This document shows positions 8,047 to 17,331 of a DNA stretch of 64,000 nt, in pieces. The stretch covers positions 1 to 64,000 of the forward strand of contig NZ_JAKVCW010000008.1 of the NCBI RefSeq assembly GCF_022448905.1, read 5' to 3'. How positions within the stretch are numbered: position 1 is the first letter of the stretch; every line of letters starts with the position of its first letter. The notes below the pieces were generated by a model that did no database searches, was not told the DNA's origin, and worked only from the letters and a program-made list of their open reading frames with translations. Source of the stretch: Shimia sp. Its GTDB lineage: Bacteria; Pseudomonadota; Alphaproteobacteria; Rhodobacterales; Rhodobacteraceae. The position numbers and the translations under genes were made by a program.

Positions 8047-10793
8047 TGGCCCAACCGATCCAGCAACGCAGGCACATGCACCTGATCGCTCTTATAGTTC
8101 CCGGTCAGCACATGCATGATCAGGTTCACTCCAAAGCGATAGGCCAGCTCCCGCTGCCGCTCACCCGCTCGACCGCGGCCCACCGGGAACAACGTGTTGC
8201 CACGTGTGTCCACCGCCCAGGCCGCACCCCAATCATTGCCGCCAATCACCACCGGTGTAACCCCGTCATTCAGATTGCGAAACGGCATGCCTTCAATCTT
8301 TTCCGCATCCGCAGGCGCCGCCTCAACCCAGACATCACGGCTCATGTAGCGCCCCGGAAAATCCTGCAGCAGGTAAAACGTCCGCGTCAGCACATGATCC
8401 TCCGGCAGCGGGTCAAGCGGCGGAATGTCCAAACCAGCCGCAAGCCTCTGCAACTTCCGCCCCGTTGGGCTGCTCGCGCCAAACCGCGCCACATCGCTGT
8501 CGCGCGTGTCAAACAGGATCATACCGCCACTGCGCAGATAGGCGTTGAGCTTGCCATAGGCCTCTTGCGACGGGGTGGGCTGATCCGGCGTGATCGGCCA
8601 GTAGAGAAACGGATAAAACGCCAGCTCATCGGTCTCCAGATCCACTGTCACCGGGTCCGCAGGCTCCACCGACGTGCGGAAGTAAAGCACATTGCTCAAC
8701 CCCCGCAGCCCCGCCAGCGCGATGTCATCGACCTCACGATTGCCGGTACGCACATGGCCCAACACCACCTCCTGCGCATGGCTGGCCGTGGCGGACACTT
8801 CCTGCGCAAAGCCGTCTGCTGCTGGCAACATCAGCGCCAAGGCCACAGCCGCCAACCGCGCGCCCCAAAGCCGCCCGGACACAAACAAAGACGCCAGCAC
8901 ATCCAGCGCCAAAATCACCAAAGCCGCCGCAAGGAAATAGCCCGACAGATCCGTCGTCACCGCCCCGCGCAGCCCTTCTACCGGCACGGTTACTGGCCAA
9001 GTTGCAGGCGCCAGCTCTGTGTCACGCGCCATCACATGCAGCGCCAACACCTTCTCCCCATCCCGGTACAACCCGGGCTGCAAGTCTGGCCCCACGCGCC
9101 CCTCTGCCAAGGTCTCGCCCGCCACGCCGGGCAGGGTCTGTGCATCTTCCAAGCGTCCAAATCCATCCAGCACTTTCAGCGGCTGCCAAGTGGTGCCCGC
9201 CAAGCGCGCCTCGGCCTCGTCCCCCACCGCACTCAGCACCGCTAAACGGTCCAGCATCTGCACAAACAGACCCGACAAAGGCAACCCGGACCACTCCGCA
9301 TTGGCGGTCACATGCACCAGCACCACCTGCCCCTGCCCCACAGCCTTACGCGTCACCAGCGGCGTGCCATCACTCAGGCTGGCAATCACCCGCTCCGCCA
9401 AAGTTGGGTCCGGTTGCGCCATCACCTGCGCCGTCACGGTCACCTCATCGGGTACCGGCAAGCCATAAAACGGGCTCTCCACATCAAACGGCGCCAGCGA
9501 CTTAGGCTCGCCCCAACTCATCGCGCCGCCGACACTTCTGCCACCCGCACGCAGGCGCACTGGCAACAACGGGTCTTCCTCGGTGCGGCTGATCTCACTC
9601 GCCGCCAAACGCGGCCCGGCAAAGCGCAACAGCAGCCCGCCGTTTTCGAGCCACTCAATCATCGCCGCGGTCTCGCCCTCAGACAACACCGCCACATCGG
9701 CCAAAACAATCACGTCAGGATTGGCGGGCAGAATGTCACTCAACGCGCCTTCGATCACATCCGCCGTCGGCACCAAGGCCTGTCGCAGATAGTGCAACGG
9801 CGACAACAGCTGCAGCCCCTCGCGGTCTTCCCGCCCGGCAATGAGCGCCACCTCGCGCCGCCGCAGGCTGTCATCACTGAGCGCAACTGCCCCCGCCGAA
9901 CGCACCCCCGCAATCTCAAACCGCGTCAACCGCGCGCGCAGCTCGCTTGGCAAGACAAGCGCGTTCTCGCTCGACTGCGCGCCTTCTTCAAACACCAGCG
10001 GCAAGCTTGCCAAAACCTGTTCCGTGCCACCGGGATCGGTGCCGATCGCCAGTGCCGTGACCTCCTGCGCAATCGCCACCTCGCTGCGCTGCGCGGTCAT
10101 CACCAGTTTGCCGTCTTCATAACTGGGCGGCATCAACGCCATGGCCCCGCGCCCGGTCTGCACCACCCGCACCGCGCCCTTGTCCTGCAACGCCGCCAGC
10201 AAATCATCGCGACCTTCGCGGGCCACACCGTCTGACAGCCACACCGTGTCAAACCCATCCGCAGCCGCAAACGTCTCGGCAAACGCGGCCATCGCCGCTT
10301 CATCCGCCGCCCAGGCCATCGGCACCACGCCCGCCATGCGCGACTTCCACGCATCCGCCTGCAGGAACAACAGCGGCTCCGGCGCGCTCAACCGCTGCAC
10401 CGCTGCCACGCGCCCATCCCGCGCCGCTTCATCCAGCAGCGCTGTGACCATATCCCGCCGCGCGTCCCAATCCGGTGCCGAGGCCCAACTGCCGTCCATC
10501 AAAATCAACAGCGGCCCGCTACCAGCCTCGCGAGTTTGTGGGTTCAGCACCGGCCCCGCCAGCCCGACAATCACCGCCGCTACCGCCAGCATCCGCAGCA
10601 ACAACAACCACCACGGCGTGCGATCCGTGACCGTGTCCTCGTCGCTCAGCCCAAGCAGCAGCACCACGCCGGGAAACCGCCGCCGGATTGGCGCCGGCGG
10701 AATCGCCCGCAAAATCAACCACAGCACCGGCAGCGCGATCAGTGCCACCAGCACCCAAGGGGCGGTAAATCCTATGGGCAAGCCAAAGATCAT
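8043..10793 (-). CDS. BatA-like N-terminal / DUF4159 domain membrane protein
   Basis: A 916-residue protein. The first 30 residues contain a transmembrane helix typical of the BatA N-terminal domain (APWVLVALIALPVLWLI), with another at about 67-85. A vWA-like segment follows (GPLLILMDGSWAS). The middle is a long extracytoplasmic region. Near residues 650-690 there are one or two hydrophobic helices, followed by a C-terminal DUF4159 domain (about 700-916) with ELAFYPFLYWPI and GGMILFDTRDSD. The ATG at 10793 overlaps the DUF58 stop by 4 bp and is preferred over an upstream start at 10889 because that extension lies inside the DUF58 gene. It is an operon partner of MoxR; function beyond this association is not known to me. 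Confidence 0.78.
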   Translation of the reverse strand: MIFGLPIGFTAPWVLVALIALPVLWLILRAIPPAPIRRRFPGVVLLLGLSDEDTVTDRTPWWLLLLRMLAVAAVIVGLAGPVLNPQTREAGSGPLLILMDGSWASAPDWDARRDMVTALLDEAARDGRVAAVQRLSAPEPLLFLQADAWKSRMAGVVPMAWAADEAAMAAFAETFAAADGFDTVWLSDGVAREGRDDLLAALQDKGAVRVVQTGRGAMALMPPSYEDGKLVMTAQRSEVAIAQEVTALAIGTDPGGTEQVLASLPLVFEEGAQSSENALVLPSELRARLTRFEIAGVRSAGAVALSDDSLRRREVALIAGREDREGLQLLSPLHYLRQALVPTADVIEGALSDILPANPDVIVLADVAVLSEGETAAMIEWLENGGLLLRFAGPRLAASEISRTEEDPLLPVRLRAGGRSVGGAMSWGEPKSLAPFDVESPFYGLPVPDEVTVTAQVMAQPDPTLAERVIASLSDGTPLVTRKAVGQGQVVLVHVTANAEWSGLPLSGLFVQMLDRLAVLSAVGDEAEARLAGTTWQPLKVLDGFGRLEDAQTLPGVAGETLAEGRVGPDLQPGLYRDGEKVLALHVMARDTELAPATWPVTVPVEGLRGAVTTDLSGYFLAAALVILALDVLASLFVSGRLWGARLAAVALALMLPAADGFAQEVSATASHAQEVVLGHVRTGNREVDDIALAGLRGLSNVLYFRTSVEPADPVTVDLETDELAFYPFLYWPITPDQPTPSQEAYGKLNAYLRSGGMILFDTRDSDVARFGASSPTGRKLQRLAAGLDIPPLDPLPEDHVLTRTFYLLQDFPGRYMSRDVWVEAAPADAEKIEGMPFRNLNDGVTPVVIGGNDWGAAWAVDTRGNTLFPVGRGRAGERQRELAYRFGVNLIMHVLTGNYKSDQVHVPALLDRLGQ

Positions 10794-11674
10794 CCGCGCC
10801 GCTCCAATGCCCGATGCAACCACAACAACGCCGCCTGCGCGGGTTGCCCCGTGCTGTGATGGCCATAGAGCCAGCCGGTAGCACGACATAGGTCTTTCAA
10901 AGCCGCCTGCCGTTCTGCCAACCGCTCCAGATACCGCGGCCGCAGATCATCCGCTTTCTTGGTATCGTGGCTCAGACTGCCGCCCATGCTCTCAAAAATC
11001 GCCCGGCCCTTATAGGGAAAATCCTCTTCTGCCGGGTCCAGCACCTGCAAACACGCCCCCATGACCCCACGATCCGCCGCTTTGGTCAGCGCCGCTTGCA
11101 CCGCGTCAAAATCCCCCATGAAGTCAGAGACAAACACCGCCCGCGCATGTGGCAGCATGGCCCGCGACTCTGGCGTGCCATAGTCCGGCGTCTCGCCACC
11201 GACATCGTCGCGCAAAAACATCTCCGCCAGCCGCAAAATCTGCGCCTCTCCCCGACGGGGCGGCAAATCCGTGCCGGTCAACCCGACCCGTTCGCCGCTG
11301 CGAATGAGCAGGATCGCCAAGGCCAAGGCCAAAAGCCGCGCCCGATCCGCCTTCTGCGGTGTTTCCTTATCGCTGGCAAACAACATCGACGGGGCCGTAT
11401 CGACCCACATCATCACCGACTGGGCCACCTGCCATTCGCGCTGCCGCACAAACTGCGCATCCGATTTGGCCGACCGCCGCCAGTCAATCATGCGCAGGCT
11501 GTCGCCAGGCTGCACCGGCCGGTACTGCCAGAAATCATCGCCCATGCCTGCGCGCCGCCGCCCATGCTCGCCGAGCAACACCGTGCCCGCCAAATGCTCC
11601 GCATGTGCCAACAGGGGCGGTAGGCTGGCGGCCTCCGCCTCAGCCTGACTGCGCAGATAGGGCGCTGCACTCAC
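10790..11674 (-). CDS. DUF58 domain protein (MoxR-associated)
   Basis: A 294-residue soluble protein of the DUF58 family, a vWA-related fold almost always encoded next to MoxR ATPases. The signature RPVQPGDSLRMIDWRRSAKSDAQ... (about residues 52-72) includes the conserved D-x-R-x-IDWR motif, followed by the vWA-like strand MMWVDTAPSM with the metal-binding aspartate. It starts with GTG, which overlaps the moxR stop by 4 bp (GTGA), and its stop overlaps the next gene, so translation is probably coupled along the operon. The presumed role is as adaptor between the AAA ATPase and the two large membrane proteins downstream; this is inferred from gene order. Confidence 0.88.
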   Translation of the reverse strand: MSAAPYLRSQAEAEAASLPPLLAHAEHLAGTVLLGEHGRRRAGMGDDFWQYRPVQPGDSLRMIDWRRSAKSDAQFVRQREWQVAQSVMMWVDTAPSMLFASDKETPQKADRARLLALALAILLIRSGERVGLTGTDLPPRRGEAQILRLAEMFLRDDVGGETPDYGTPESRAMLPHARAVFVSDFMGDFDAVQAALTKAADRGVMGACLQVLDPAEEDFPYKGRAIFESMGGSLSHDTKKADDLRPRYLERLAERQAALKDLCRATGWLYGHHSTGQPAQAALLWLHRALERRG

Positions 11675-12678
11675 GCGGCGGCTCCAACATTGTCAAATCG
11701 CGACACCGTTTCGGCAATCAGCCCCGCAAGGTTCTCGCCCCGCGCCCGTGCCGCAAAGGTCAGCGCCATCCGGTGGCTCAACACCGGACCGGCCATGTCA
11801 ATCACGTCCTGCGCATTGGGCGCGAGCCGCCCTTGCAACAACGCCTGCGCCCGCACCGTCATCATCAAGGCCTGCGCCGCGCGGGGTCCCGGCCCCCAGG
11901 CCACATTTTCACGCACCGCCTCGGTCGCCGTCTCGTCATCCGGACGGCACGCCCGCACCAGATCCAGGATCAGCTCCATCACGCTTTCGCCAACCGGCAT
12001 ACGCCGCAGCAGCGTTTGCGCCGCGATCAACTCCTCTGCGGTAAACACCGCATGGGCCTCTTCCTCTTCCACACCGGTGGTGGCCAAAAGAATATCGCGC
12101 TCCGTGTCACGATCCGGATATGGCACATCAATCTGCACCAAGAACCGGTCCAATTGCGCCTCCGGCAACGGATAGGTGCCTTCCTGTTCAATCGGGTTTT
12201 GCGTTGCGAGCACATGGAACGGCGCATCCAGCGGGCGATCCGCCCCGGCCACCGTCACCTGTTTCTCCTGCATCGCCTGCAACAGCGCGGATTGCGTCCG
12301 CGGGCTGGCGCGGTTGATTTCATCCGCCATCAACAGCTGACAAAAAATCGGCCCCGGCACGAATCGGAACTCCCGCGTGCCGCCTTTGCCTTTCTCCAAA
12401 ACCTCAGAACCGAGAATATCGGCGGGCATCAAATCCGGGGTGAACTGCACCCGGTTGCCATTAAGCCCCATCACAGTCGACAGCGTGTCCACAAGGCGAG
12501 TTTTGCCCAGGCCCGGCAGGCCGATCAGCAGCGCATGCCCCCCACAGAGCAAGGCCGAAAGCGTCAGATCAACAACCTGTTCTTGTCCGATAAAGCGCTT
12601 GGTGATCGCCGCCTTGGCCTCCGCCAATTTGCCGCCCAGCTCTTCAATCTCTGCGACAAGGTTGTCCACATCCGCCAT
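11671..12678 (-). CDS. MoxR family AAA+ ATPase
   Basis: A 335-residue cytoplasmic AAA+ ATPase. The Walker A motif GLPGLGKT ends at about residue 60, and Walker B and sensor regions are visible (LLMADEINRASPRTQSALLQAM, and a sensor 1 Asn in VLATQNPIEQEGTYPLPEAQLDRF). These strings are diagnostic for MoxR/RavA ATPases, which act as chaperones for metal insertion or complex assembly together with vWA proteins. It is first in a four-gene overlapping operon, with a GGGAG ribosome site before its ATG. The divergent DUF1285 gene starts within about 90 bp, so the promoter region is short and possibly shared. Confidence 0.93.
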   Translation of the reverse strand: MADVDNLVAEIEELGGKLAEAKAAITKRFIGQEQVVDLTLSALLCGGHALLIGLPGLGKTRLVDTLSTVMGLNGNRVQFTPDLMPADILGSEVLEKGKGGTREFRFVPGPIFCQLLMADEINRASPRTQSALLQAMQEKQVTVAGADRPLDAPFHVLATQNPIEQEGTYPLPEAQLDRFLVQIDVPYPDRDTERDILLATTGVEEEEAHAVFTAEELIAAQTLLRRMPVGESVMELILDLVRACRPDDETATEAVRENVAWGPGPRAAQALMMTVRAQALLQGRLAPNAQDVIDMAGPVLSHRMALTFAARARGENLAGLIAETVSRFDNVGAAA

Positions 12679-12763
12679 ACTGTGTCTCCCGTAACTCTAC
12701 CTGCTTACGTTGACAGTAACGCGCTCAGATGAAATGGCAAAAGCAATGAGGGAACAATTTCCT

Positions 12764-13336
12764 GTGAAAGTGAACGCAGACACCATCGCCGCCTCCGCCA
12801 CCGCCGCCGTGAAAGCGCGCGGCCCGGCACCTGTGCACCTGTGGAACCCGCCTTTTTGCGGCGATCTGGACATGCGCATCGCCCGCGATGGCACTTGGTT
12901 TTACGAAGGCAGCCCAATCAATCGCCCCGCCATGGTGAAAATGTTCTCCAACATCCTGCGTAAGGATGGCGACAAATACGTGCTCGTCACGCCCGTCGAA
13001 AAGGTCGGCATCACGGTCGAAGACGCGCCCTTTGTGACCGAAGATTTCGAGGTGATGGGCGAGGATGACACCCAAGTTCTGACCTTCGAGACCCACGTCG
13101 GCGACCTTGCCACAGCGGGGCCGGACAATCCAATCCGCGTCGACATCGACCCGGAAACGGACCAACCTGCCCCCTACGTCACTGTCCGCGCCAACCTCGA
13201 AGCCCGCATCACCCGCAAGGCGTTTTATCGCCTTGTGGAGCTGGGCACGCATCAGGACGTCAACGGCCAAAGCATGTTTGGCGTGATGTCTTCCGGCGTG
13301 TTTTTCCCCTTCCTGCCATCAGAGGCGCTGGACTAA
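12764..13336 (+). CDS. DUF1285 domain protein
   Basis: A protein of about 190 residues with the DUF1285 pattern: PPVHLWNPPFCGDLDMRI-like N terminus, then RDGTWFYEGSPINR and a conserved core ending in LGTHQDVNGQSMFGVMSSG. Family members are soluble proteins of unknown function. The start is uncertain. GTG at 12764 has GAGGGA 10 bases upstream. ATGs at 12734 and 12746 lack a ribosome site. A TTGACA hexamer at 12710-12715 looks like a -35 element, which would put transcription start near 12745 and favour the GTG. It is divergent from moxR. Confidence 0.8.
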   Translation: MKVNADTIAASATAAVKARGPAPVHLWNPPFCGDLDMRIARDGTWFYEGSPINRPAMVKMFSNILRKDGDKYVLVTPVEKVGITVEDAPFVTEDFEVMGEDDTQVLTFETHVGDLATAGPDNPIRVDIDPETDQPAPYVTVRANLEARITRKAFYRLVELGTHQDVNGQSMFGVMSSGVFFPFLPSEALD

Positions 13337-13428
13337 GGCAAACTTCCGCCAAACCGTTCAAACTTGCGGAAATTCAGACTGTTCCGCGCGCGGCAAAGCT
13401 GGAATAACCCTCGCCAGAGGAGACACCG

Positions 13429-14181
13429 ATGCCCAGATTTGCCGCCAACCTGACCATGTTGTTTGCCGAATTTCCGGAGTTGGACCGTTACGAGGCCGCC
13501 GCCGAGGCAGGCTTTGAGGCGGTGGAAATCCTCTTCCCCTATGAGACTCCCGCGCCGGAAACCCAGCGGGCTTTACTGCGCAACGGCCTCTCGCTGGAGC
13601 TGATAAACTGCCCGCCGCCCAACTACACCGGCGGCGACCGTGGCTTTGCCGCTGTGCCCGGTTTAGAGGACCGTTTTCAACGCGATTTCCGGCGCACTCT
13701 GCGCTACGCCGACATGCTGCGCGCCCGCATCGTGCACATCATGGCGGGCGTTGCGTCAGGTGATGACGCCCGCGCCACTTTTGTCGAAAACCTGAAATGG
13801 GCCTGCGCCTTCGCCCCCAAACAGCAGCTCACCATCGAGCCGATCAACGATGTCGATATGCCGGGGTACTTTCTGAACAACTTCGATCTGGCGGCGGAGA
13901 TTTTGGACGAGGTCAACGCCCCCAATCTGGCGCTGCAGTTTGATACCTATCACGCCCATAAAATCCACGGCGACGTGCTGGGCTGCTGGGACAAACATAA
14001 GGACCGCGTGCGCCACATTCAGATCGGCGGGTTGCCAGACCGCAAAGAGCCGGTGAAGTCAAAACACTTCGACTATCCGGCGTTCTTCGAGATGCTGGAT
14101 GAAACCGGCTACACCGGTGCCGTCAGCGCCGAATACAATCCAGCCAAACGCACCGAACAAGGCTTGGGCTGGCTTTCATAA
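13429..14181 (+). CDS. hyi: Hydroxypyruvate isomerase family protein (xylose-isomerase-like TIM barrel)
   Basis: A 250-residue cytoplasmic TIM-barrel protein. Hyi interconverts hydroxypyruvate and tartronate semialdehyde in glyoxylate and allantoin use; the related OtnI acts on 2-oxo-tetronates. Family marks are the N terminus FAANLTMLF.E.P.LDRY, the glutamate of LTIEPIN, QFDTYHAH with its metal-binding Asp and His, VRHIQIGGLPDRKEP and the final SAEYNP glutamate. A strong AGGAG site precedes the ATG. No glyoxylate-pathway genes lie next to it, so the physiological substrate cannot be fixed from context. Confidence 0.85.
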   Translation: MPRFAANLTMLFAEFPELDRYEAAAEAGFEAVEILFPYETPAPETQRALLRNGLSLELINCPPPNYTGGDRGFAAVPGLEDRFQRDFRRTLRYADMLRARIVHIMAGVASGDDARATFVENLKWACAFAPKQQLTIEPINDVDMPGYFLNNFDLAAEILDEVNAPNLALQFDTYHAHKIHGDVLGCWDKHKDRVRHIQIGGLPDRKEPVKSKHFDYPAFFEMLDETGYTGAVSAEYNPAKRTEQGLGWLS

Positions 14182-14186
14182 GGATC

Positions 14187-14260
14187 GCGCCCGAGCCTGG
14201 GTGGGGGCTGAAAGCGCCCTCCCGTGGGGAGGGTCGGGCGCGGTCCGGGCTTGCAGCCCG
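14187..14260. other. Nested inverted repeats between convergent hyi and polA
   Basis: GCGCCCGA (14187-14194) can pair with TCGGGCGC (14234-14241), enclosing CCCTCCC/GGGAGGG. A separate hairpin CGGGCT-TGC-AGCCCG lies at 14246-14260. There is no T-run, so a transcription end or RNA-stabilising role is only a guess. Confidence 0.4.
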
Positions 14261-14271
14261 AACTAACCACC

Positions 14272-17082
14272 TTAATGCGCCTCGGCCCAATTGGCCCCAC
14301 GCCCCGCATCCACTGTCAATGGCACGTCCAGCTTGATGGCAGGCTCCGTGGCCCGCTGCATCACGTCGCGGGCGACCTCGATGGTTTCGTCAACCGCCGC
14401 ATCCTCGACTTCAAAGATCAATTCGTCATGCACCTGCAGAAGCATTTTCGCAGGCAGCTCCTTGATCGCCTCCGGCATACGGATCATTGCGCGCCGGATG
14501 ATGTCCGCCGCCGTGCCTTGGATCGGCGCATTGATCGCCGCGCGATAGGCAAAGCTGGCGCGTGGCCCCTTGGCGTTGATCTCCGGCGTGTGGATTTTAC
14601 GGCCAAACAGCGTCTGCACATAGCCGTGCTCTTTGGCAAACGCCTTGGTCTGATCCATATAGGTCCGAATGCCCGGGAAGCGCTCAAAATAGCGGTTGAT
14701 GAAGTCCTGCGCCTCGCCGCGCGGAATGCGCAGATTGCGCGCCAGACCAAAGCCGGAAATGCCATAGATCACACCAAAGTTGATCGCCTTGGCACGGCTG
14801 CGCACCTCGCTGGTCATCTCTTCCATCGGCACATCAAACACCTCGGACGCGGTCATGGCGTGGATGTCGTGCCCATCGCGGAACGCCGCTTTGAGGGCAT
14901 CAATCTCGGCAATATGCGCGAGAATGCGTAATTCCACTTGCGAGTAGTCGAGCGAAATCAGCGTCTTGCCTTCCTCCGCCACAAAGGCCTCGCGAATGCG
15001 CCGCCCTTCCTCGGAGCGCACCGGAATGTTCTGCAGGTTTGGATCGGTGGAGGCCAAACGCCCGGTGTTGGCCCCGGTCTGCACATAAGACGTGTGCACC
15101 CGCCCTGTGTCCGCGTTGATGTGCGTCTGCAACGCGTCGGTATAGGTCGACTTCAGCTTGCTCAACTGCCGCCAATCCAGCACCAGCCCCGGCAGAGCGT
15201 GTTCAGTGGCCAGATCCTCCAGCACGTCCACACCCGTGGCATAGGCCCCGGTCTTACCCTTCTTGCCGCCCGGCAGCTCCAGCTTATCAAACAGGATTTC
15301 ACCCAGCTGCTTGGGGGACCCCACGTTAAACGTGCCCCCTGCCAGTTCGTGAATCTCCGCCTCAAGCGCGGCCATTTTCTGCGCAAAGGCATTGGACATC
15401 CGCGAGAGCGTGTCGCGATCCACTTTGACGCCATGCCGTTCCATCTGCGCCAACACCGGCACCAGTGGACGCTCCAGTGTTTCATAAACCGAAGTCACCT
15501 GCCGCCGGTGCAGCTTTGGCTTGAACAGCTGCCACAAGCGCAGCGTGATGTCGGCATCTTCCGCCGCATAAGGCAGCGCGTCCTCAATTGGCACCTTGTC
15601 AAAGGTGATCATGCTCTTGCCACTGCCAATCAATGACTTAATCGGCACCGGTTGGTGACTCAGATAGCGCTCGGACAGCGCATCCATGCCGTGATTGTGC
15701 TCACCCGCGTGCAGCGCATAAGACAGCAGCATGGTGTCATCAATCGGCGCCACGGTGATGTTGTAATTGGCAAACACCTTGCAGTCATATTTGGCGTTCT
15801 GGAAGATCTTCAGCACAGCCGGATCTTCCAACACCGGCTTCAGCGCGTCCAAAACCTCATTGAGCGGCATCTGCCCCTCTTGCAGCTCATCGCCCCCAAA
15901 CAGGTCGTCGCTGGCGCCCTTCTTATGCCCCACCGGGATGTAGCAGGCCTCACCCGGCTCCACACTCAAACAGATCCCCGCAAGCTCCGCGACCATCTCA
16001 TTGAGCGAGTTGGTTTCCGTGTCCACCGCCACATAGCCACGTTTCATTATGGCGGCGATCCAGCGGTCCAGCGCCGCGCGGTCTTTCACCCATTCGTATT
16101 TGGACGCGTCAAACGGCACATCATCCTGCGCAGGCACCTCATCCGCGGCACTCGCGACAGGCTCCGGAATGGTCGGCGCTTCCACGCCCAGCTTGTCCGC
16201 CGCCCGTTTGATCTGTGTGCGGAACTCCATCTCCGCCAGGAAACCCAACAACGCTTCCGGTTCCGGGTCGCGCACTTCCAGATCGTCCAGCGTGAAGTCC
16301 AGCTCCATCTCGCAGTCCAGCTGCACCAATCGTTTGGACAGCTCAATCTGGTCGCGTTTTTCGATCAGCGTCTGGCGACGTTTGGGCTGTTTGATTTCTT
16401 CCGCCCGGTCCAGCAGGCTTTCCAGATCGCCATATTCGTTGATCAACAAGGCCGCAGTCTTGATGCCAATGCCCGGTGCGCCCGGCACGTTGTCCACGCT
16501 GTCACCGGCCAGCGCCTGCACGTCCACCACACGCTCCGGCCCAACGCCAAATTTTTCATGCACCCCGTCGCGGTCAATGCGCTTGTTTTTCATCGCATCG
16601 AGCATTTCCACGCCGTCGCCGACCAGCTGCATCAGATCCTTGTCTGAACTGATAATGGTACAGCGCCCACCGGCGTCCCGCGCCTGACAAGCGAGCGTGG
16701 CGATGATGTCATCTGCCTCAAAGCCTTCGACCTCTTTGCAGGCAATGTTGAAGGCTTTGGTGGCCTCCCGCGTCAGCGGAAACTGCGGCACCAAGTCTTC
16801 CGGCGCAGGCGGACGGTTCGCCTTGTATTGATCATACATCTCATTGCGAAACGACTTGCCGGAGTAATCAAAAATCACTGCCACATGGGTGGGCGCATCT
16901 GGCCCGGAATTGTCCTCCACATAACGCTGCAACATGTTGCAGAACCCCGCCACGGCCCCCACAGGCAAGCCGTCTGACTTCCGCGTCAACGGCGGCAGCG
17001 CGTGATAGGCCCGAAAGATAAAGGCCGACCCATCGATCAGATGCAGGTGACATCCTTTGCCAAAACCCTCTCCAACACTCAT
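14272..17082 (-). CDS. polA: DNA polymerase I
   Basis: A 936-residue enzyme with all three activities expected of Pol I. The 5' nuclease domain (about 1-300) begins LHLIDGSAFIFRAYHALPPL and has DDIIATLA. The 3'-5' exonuclease (about 330-520) keeps DTE in AVDTETNS, the Asp of NAKYDCKVF and that of AAEDADITL, so proofreading looks intact. The polymerase domain (about 560-936) shows motif A (LDYSQVELRIL), motif B (KAINFGVIYG) and motif C (VHDELIFEV). The start at 17082 has a GGGAG site and matches the family N terminus; the 86-codon upstream extension reads through a dispersed repeat and is not credible. It is convergent with hyi. Confidence 0.97.
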   Translation of the reverse strand: MSVGEGFGKGCHLHLIDGSAFIFRAYHALPPLTRKSDGLPVGAVAGFCNMLQRYVEDNSGPDAPTHVAVIFDYSGKSFRNEMYDQYKANRPPAPEDLVPQFPLTREATKAFNIACKEVEGFEADDIIATLACQARDAGGRCTIISSDKDLMQLVGDGVEMLDAMKNKRIDRDGVHEKFGVGPERVVDVQALAGDSVDNVPGAPGIGIKTAALLINEYGDLESLLDRAEEIKQPKRRQTLIEKRDQIELSKRLVQLDCEMELDFTLDDLEVRDPEPEALLGFLAEMEFRTQIKRAADKLGVEAPTIPEPVASAADEVPAQDDVPFDASKYEWVKDRAALDRWIAAIMKRGYVAVDTETNSLNEMVAELAGICLSVEPGEACYIPVGHKKGASDDLFGGDELQEGQMPLNEVLDALKPVLEDPAVLKIFQNAKYDCKVFANYNITVAPIDDTMLLSYALHAGEHNHGMDALSERYLSHQPVPIKSLIGSGKSMITFDKVPIEDALPYAAEDADITLRLWQLFKPKLHRRQVTSVYETLERPLVPVLAQMERHGVKVDRDTLSRMSNAFAQKMAALEAEIHELAGGTFNVGSPKQLGEILFDKLELPGGKKGKTGAYATGVDVLEDLATEHALPGLVLDWRQLSKLKSTYTDALQTHINADTGRVHTSYVQTGANTGRLASTDPNLQNIPVRSEEGRRIREAFVAEEGKTLISLDYSQVELRILAHIAEIDALKAAFRDGHDIHAMTASEVFDVPMEEMTSEVRSRAKAINFGVIYGISGFGLARNLRIPRGEAQDFINRYFERFPGIRTYMDQTKAFAKEHGYVQTLFGRKIHTPEINAKGPRASFAYRAAINAPIQGTAADIIRRAMIRMPEAIKELPAKMLLQVHDELIFEVEDAAVDETIEVARDVMQRATEPAIKLDVPLTVDAGRGANWAEAH

Positions 17083-17160
17083 GGCGCGCTCCCGTTTTGT
17101 TCTGCTTTGGCCCCGTTGTGCCATGCCGCCCCTCTCGGTGCCAGTCGAAAACCTGCGCAA

Positions 17161-17220
17161 GGGGGGCGCTGCCCCCATCGCCGCATGCGGCGACTCCCCC
17201 GGGATATTTGGAGAAGGAGA
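17161..17220 (+). repeat. Dispersed intergenic repeat, copy C (CCGGGATATTT family)
   Basis: Plus-strand order: hairpin 1 GGGGGCGCTGCCCCC, hairpin 2 TCGCCGC-AT-GCGGCGA, box CTCCCCCGGGATATTTGG and tail GAGAAGGAGAAG. It lies in the 249-bp divergent interval between polA and the saccharopine dehydrogenase gene, so here it sits in 5' regions and not behind genes. Confidence 0.78.
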
Positions 17221-17331
17221 AGATGGAGGCAGAGCGTGGCGGGACCTGCCGCGCAAAAGACGCAGCGGCGCGGCTCTTGCCATCGTCGCAAGGGGCTGAT
17301 CTATGGAAATGCGAATATGAGGGGAGCCAAG

